A stretch of 59,219 nt of DNA, taken from positions 1-59,219 of the forward strand of contig BLMO01000160.1 of NCBI GenBank assembly GCA_011957885.1, given 5' to 3'. Shown piece by piece: positions 57,263 through 59,219 of this stretch (within the stretch, counting starts at the first letter, position 1; the number at the start of each line of letters is the position of its first letter). This stretch comes from Clostridiales bacterium. Its GTDB lineage: Bacteria; Bacillota; Clostridia; Oscillospirales; CAG-272. The notes beneath the pieces are model-generated. The model saw only the letters and a list, made by a program, of their open reading frames with translations, was not told where the DNA came from and made no database searches. The translations under genes and the position numbers were made by a program.

Positions 57263-59219
57263 ATGGTTTCAGTATATAAAGTTACGCTTGATACACAGAA
57301 AAGCGAATATCAGGCGGTATTAGATGGATTTAGGAGATGCGATACGGGAACACGCGGTGTAGAGATTCAATTGACATGCTCCGGAACGCCGTTACATCCT
57401 CCTGATAAATGTAAAGTTACCATGTGGGTAACTTTGCCCAGCGGGAATATATCCTACAGTTCTTGCAAGGTGGAGAATGGGGTTATTTCTCATACATTCC
57501 GTACAACAGAACTGGCAGAGGTGGGCGAGGCACTATGTGAGGTGCGGATAATAGATGAATCGGGGGCGCTTATTACTTCACCGCGATTCAAAATCCGGGT
57601 AAGTGACACACTGCATAATGACAGGATAATCGAATCAACAAACGAATATACGGCACTGGTGGAAATGACAGCAGAACTGGGAGAAAAAAAGGCGGCAGCT
57701 CAGGAGGCAGCGACAGCAGCGGAGAATGCAGCACAGAGGGCATCTGCAGCGGCAGTATCCGCCACCACCGCAGCGTCCGCAGCAACAGCAGCAGGAGAGG
57801 AAGCAAAACTGCTGGGAGTGGCAGCGGCGGCAGACGCATTGCATGCGCGGCAGACGGTGGAGGCGCATGCGGGGAATGCAGACCTGCACATCACAGCAGC
57901 AGAACGGGCGAAATGGAACGCAGGCAGGACCTATGTCCTCAGGTGGAACGACAGCGAACACATAGATAACCGGGAAGAAAACGAACCGGTGCTGCAGGAA
58001 CTGTGTACGTTGGAAGACGGGAAATACCATGTTGTCCTGCAAAGCGGAGGGCAGGAGTACCCGCTGAACCGGCGGGAGTATACGGAAACGAACGGATATC
58101 TGTACTACTTTGGAGGAACACCGAACACTGCCTATACGGCGTCAGAATATGTGATACAGTACAAACCGGCAAATACATTGGAAGCGGCAGTATATCACCA
58201 GGCAAGAAACGGTACCGTAAATGGACTGTATATGGAAGAAATGAACTTTCTCCCTCCAACAACCGATCTGGTAAAGGTTTATCTTGATGATCACGCAAAC
58301 GATACGGATGTACATGTCACGGCAGAAGAGCGGGCAAAGTGGAACGCAGGCGGCAGAGGGGAAAAAGGAGACCCCGGAGAAAAAGGTGAGCGGGGAGACC
58401 CGGGAAAAAGTGCATATGAAGTATATGCGGAAAACGGAGGAACACTGAGCGAGGCGCAGTGGCTGGCAAGCCTTGCCCAGGGGGCACCGGAATTTGCAGA
58501 CGATATTACAGGATGTACGGATACCTCCAGGATATATGTCCTGCCGGATGGGCACCTCTGGGCATATATGGCGGTGCAGACTGCACTGTATACCAATCAG
58601 ATTTCCCAGTCAAAGGATGACACAGGAGCAGTGCTGAATGGAGTCGGTTATCAGAACGATGCCCGGTACAATTCATCCGGTGCGGCTGTGGCAAACACAG
58701 GCAGTATGATCACCGGAAAGATACCGGTAAAATACGGAGATGTGATCCGCTTTTCCGGAGCGTACATAGAGGGAACAGACGGAAGTCTGAATACGTTCCT
58801 GTACAAAGCGGACGGAACACAGGTAATGGCATTTACACCGTATCAATGGAATGCGGGAACGATCGCAAAGTCCAAGCTGTCCCCGTATACGTATGAAAAT
58901 CAACGGGTGAGCCAATTCACCGTTGCAGACACATCTGCGGCGTTCATAAAATTTACATTGGTTGGCAGCGGCAAGAATGCGGTCATCACCATAAATGAGG
59001 AAATCACCCAGGGAGTACAGGGAAACCAATACCGGTGGGCAGACACAGGACTCACCTATACGCCGGCAGATTATGAGGACAGAATCCTTACAGCGGAAAG
59101 CAGTATAGATAGTATCCGAGTGAAGCTGGAAGCACTGGAAACCGGAGAAGGCACAGACCAACTGCCGCCGGAATATTGGATAAGAGAGATAGAGAACAAA
59201 GGGGACAGTATCAAAGAGC
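57263..59219 (+). CDS. tail fibre / baseplate-type protein with collagen-like stretch (partial)
   Basis: The frame is open from ATG 57263 (AGGAGG upstream) to the window end, at least 652 residues. Residues 1-115 resemble the N-terminal attachment domain of BppU-type upper baseplate proteins (VYKVTLDTQKSEYQAVLDGF, then VEIQLTCSGTPLHPPDKC). An Ala-rich coiled segment covers about 135-200. DLHITAAERAKWNAG and DVHVTAEERAKWNAG are repeated fibre motifs. A short collagen-like run (GEKGDPGEKGERGDPG) sits near residue 370. The C-terminal receptor part is outside the window. Confidence 0.8.
   Translation, partial: MVSVYKVTLDTQKSEYQAVLDGFRRCDTGTRGVEIQLTCSGTPLHPPDKCKVTMWVTLPSGNISYSSCKVENGVISHTFRTTELAEVGEALCEVRIIDESGALITSPRFKIRVSDTLHNDRIIESTNEYTALVEMTAELGEKKAAAQEAATAAENAAQRASAAAVSATTAASAATAAGEEAKLLGVAAAADALHARQTVEAHAGNADLHITAAERAKWNAGRTYVLRWNDSEHIDNREENEPVLQELCTLEDGKYHVVLQSGGQEYPLNRREYTETNGYLYYFGGTPNTAYTASEYVIQYKPANTLEAAVYHQARNGTVNGLYMEEMNFLPPTTDLVKVYLDDHANDTDVHVTAEERAKWNAGGRGEKGDPGEKGERGDPGKSAYEVYAENGGTLSEAQWLASLAQGAPEFADDITGCTDTSRIYVLPDGHLWAYMAVQTALYTNQISQSKDDTGAVLNGVGYQNDARYNSSGAAVANTGSMITGKIPVKYGDVIRFSGAYIEGTDGSLNTFLYKADGTQVMAFTPYQWNAGTIAKSKLSPYTYENQRVSQFTVADTSAAFIKFTLVGSGKNAVITINEEITQGVQGNQYRWADTGLTYTPADYEDRILTAESSIDSIRVKLEALETGEGTDQLPPEYWIREIENKGDSIKE

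Overview
The window is a Clostridia (Firmicutes) chromosome segment of about 24.2 kb, followed by about 35 kb of an integrated prophage that runs off the right edge. The evidence for Firmicutes is spoIVB and ricT (sporulation), AGGAGG-type ribosome sites, TTGACA/TATAAT promoters and a Bacillus-type LexA box. The small 2[4Fe-4S] ferredoxin and the short inverted-repeat elements with ACAATCCCTC ends suggest an anaerobic gut member of the Oscillospiraceae; that narrower placement is inference.

Chromosome, plus strand (1-13.8 kb): the end of a divergent spoIVB; purA; two tRNA-Leu genes on one promoter; a DUF1266 lipoprotein; an ABC-F ribosome-protection gene behind a leader-peptide attenuator but carrying a frameshift; a PNPOx-fold gene whose 3' end is replaced by a degenerate repeat; then a long run of closely spaced genes (6155-12163) with an L-xylulose/L-ribulose-5-phosphate branch, a GH1 beta-glucosidase and a thiol/Fe-S redox cassette. 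A polysaccharide flippase-like gene with its own promoter follows.

Chromosome, minus strand (13.8-24.1 kb): mgsA, SOS-type dinB, a repeat-filled gap, a TIGR04086 membrane protein, yajC, tatD, metG, rsmI, a TrmN6-like methyltransferase, a ferredoxin, ricT and holB. metG is preceded by its own promoter, a 25-codon open frame with Met codons at 1, 7 and 11, and a terminator that competes with an alternative pairing lying inside the reading frame. This looks like a leader-peptide attenuator sensing Met-tRNA and is the most novel regulatory candidate in the window.

Prophage (24.28 kb to the end): it sits against a 28-bp tRNA 3' end (att) next to a tyrosine integrase. The lysogeny module has a small HTH protein, a membrane-anchored PD-(D/E)XK nuclease, ImmA, a CI-like repressor with two identical-type operators, and several small membrane proteins on both strands that lie across the path of the early promoter. 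The early region (30.3-36.9 kb) has small phage proteins, a pentapeptide-repeat protein, two DNA methyltransferases (one frameshifted), a DUF6017 protein, an HUH Rep protein and a VRR-NUC nuclease. The structural region has terminase small and large subunits, portal, a Prp-type cysteine protease, scaffold, an N4-gp56-type major capsid protein, head-tail and tail proteins, a 3186-residue polyvalent protein (zincin, MuF-C-like and ADP-ribosyltransferase-like domains), and a tail fibre that runs off the window. The scaffold and capsid N termini both carry LQMFA, which resembles the Prp cleavage motif, so the phage probably encodes its own maturation protease. The head gene set suggests a podovirus-like particle, but that is inference.

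Three genes are broken by the loss of exactly one base in a homopolymer (5215-5220, 33776-33781, 46980-46983). This pattern fits sequencing error at least as well as real decay. Product names are from recognised motifs and family resemblance; no database search was run.
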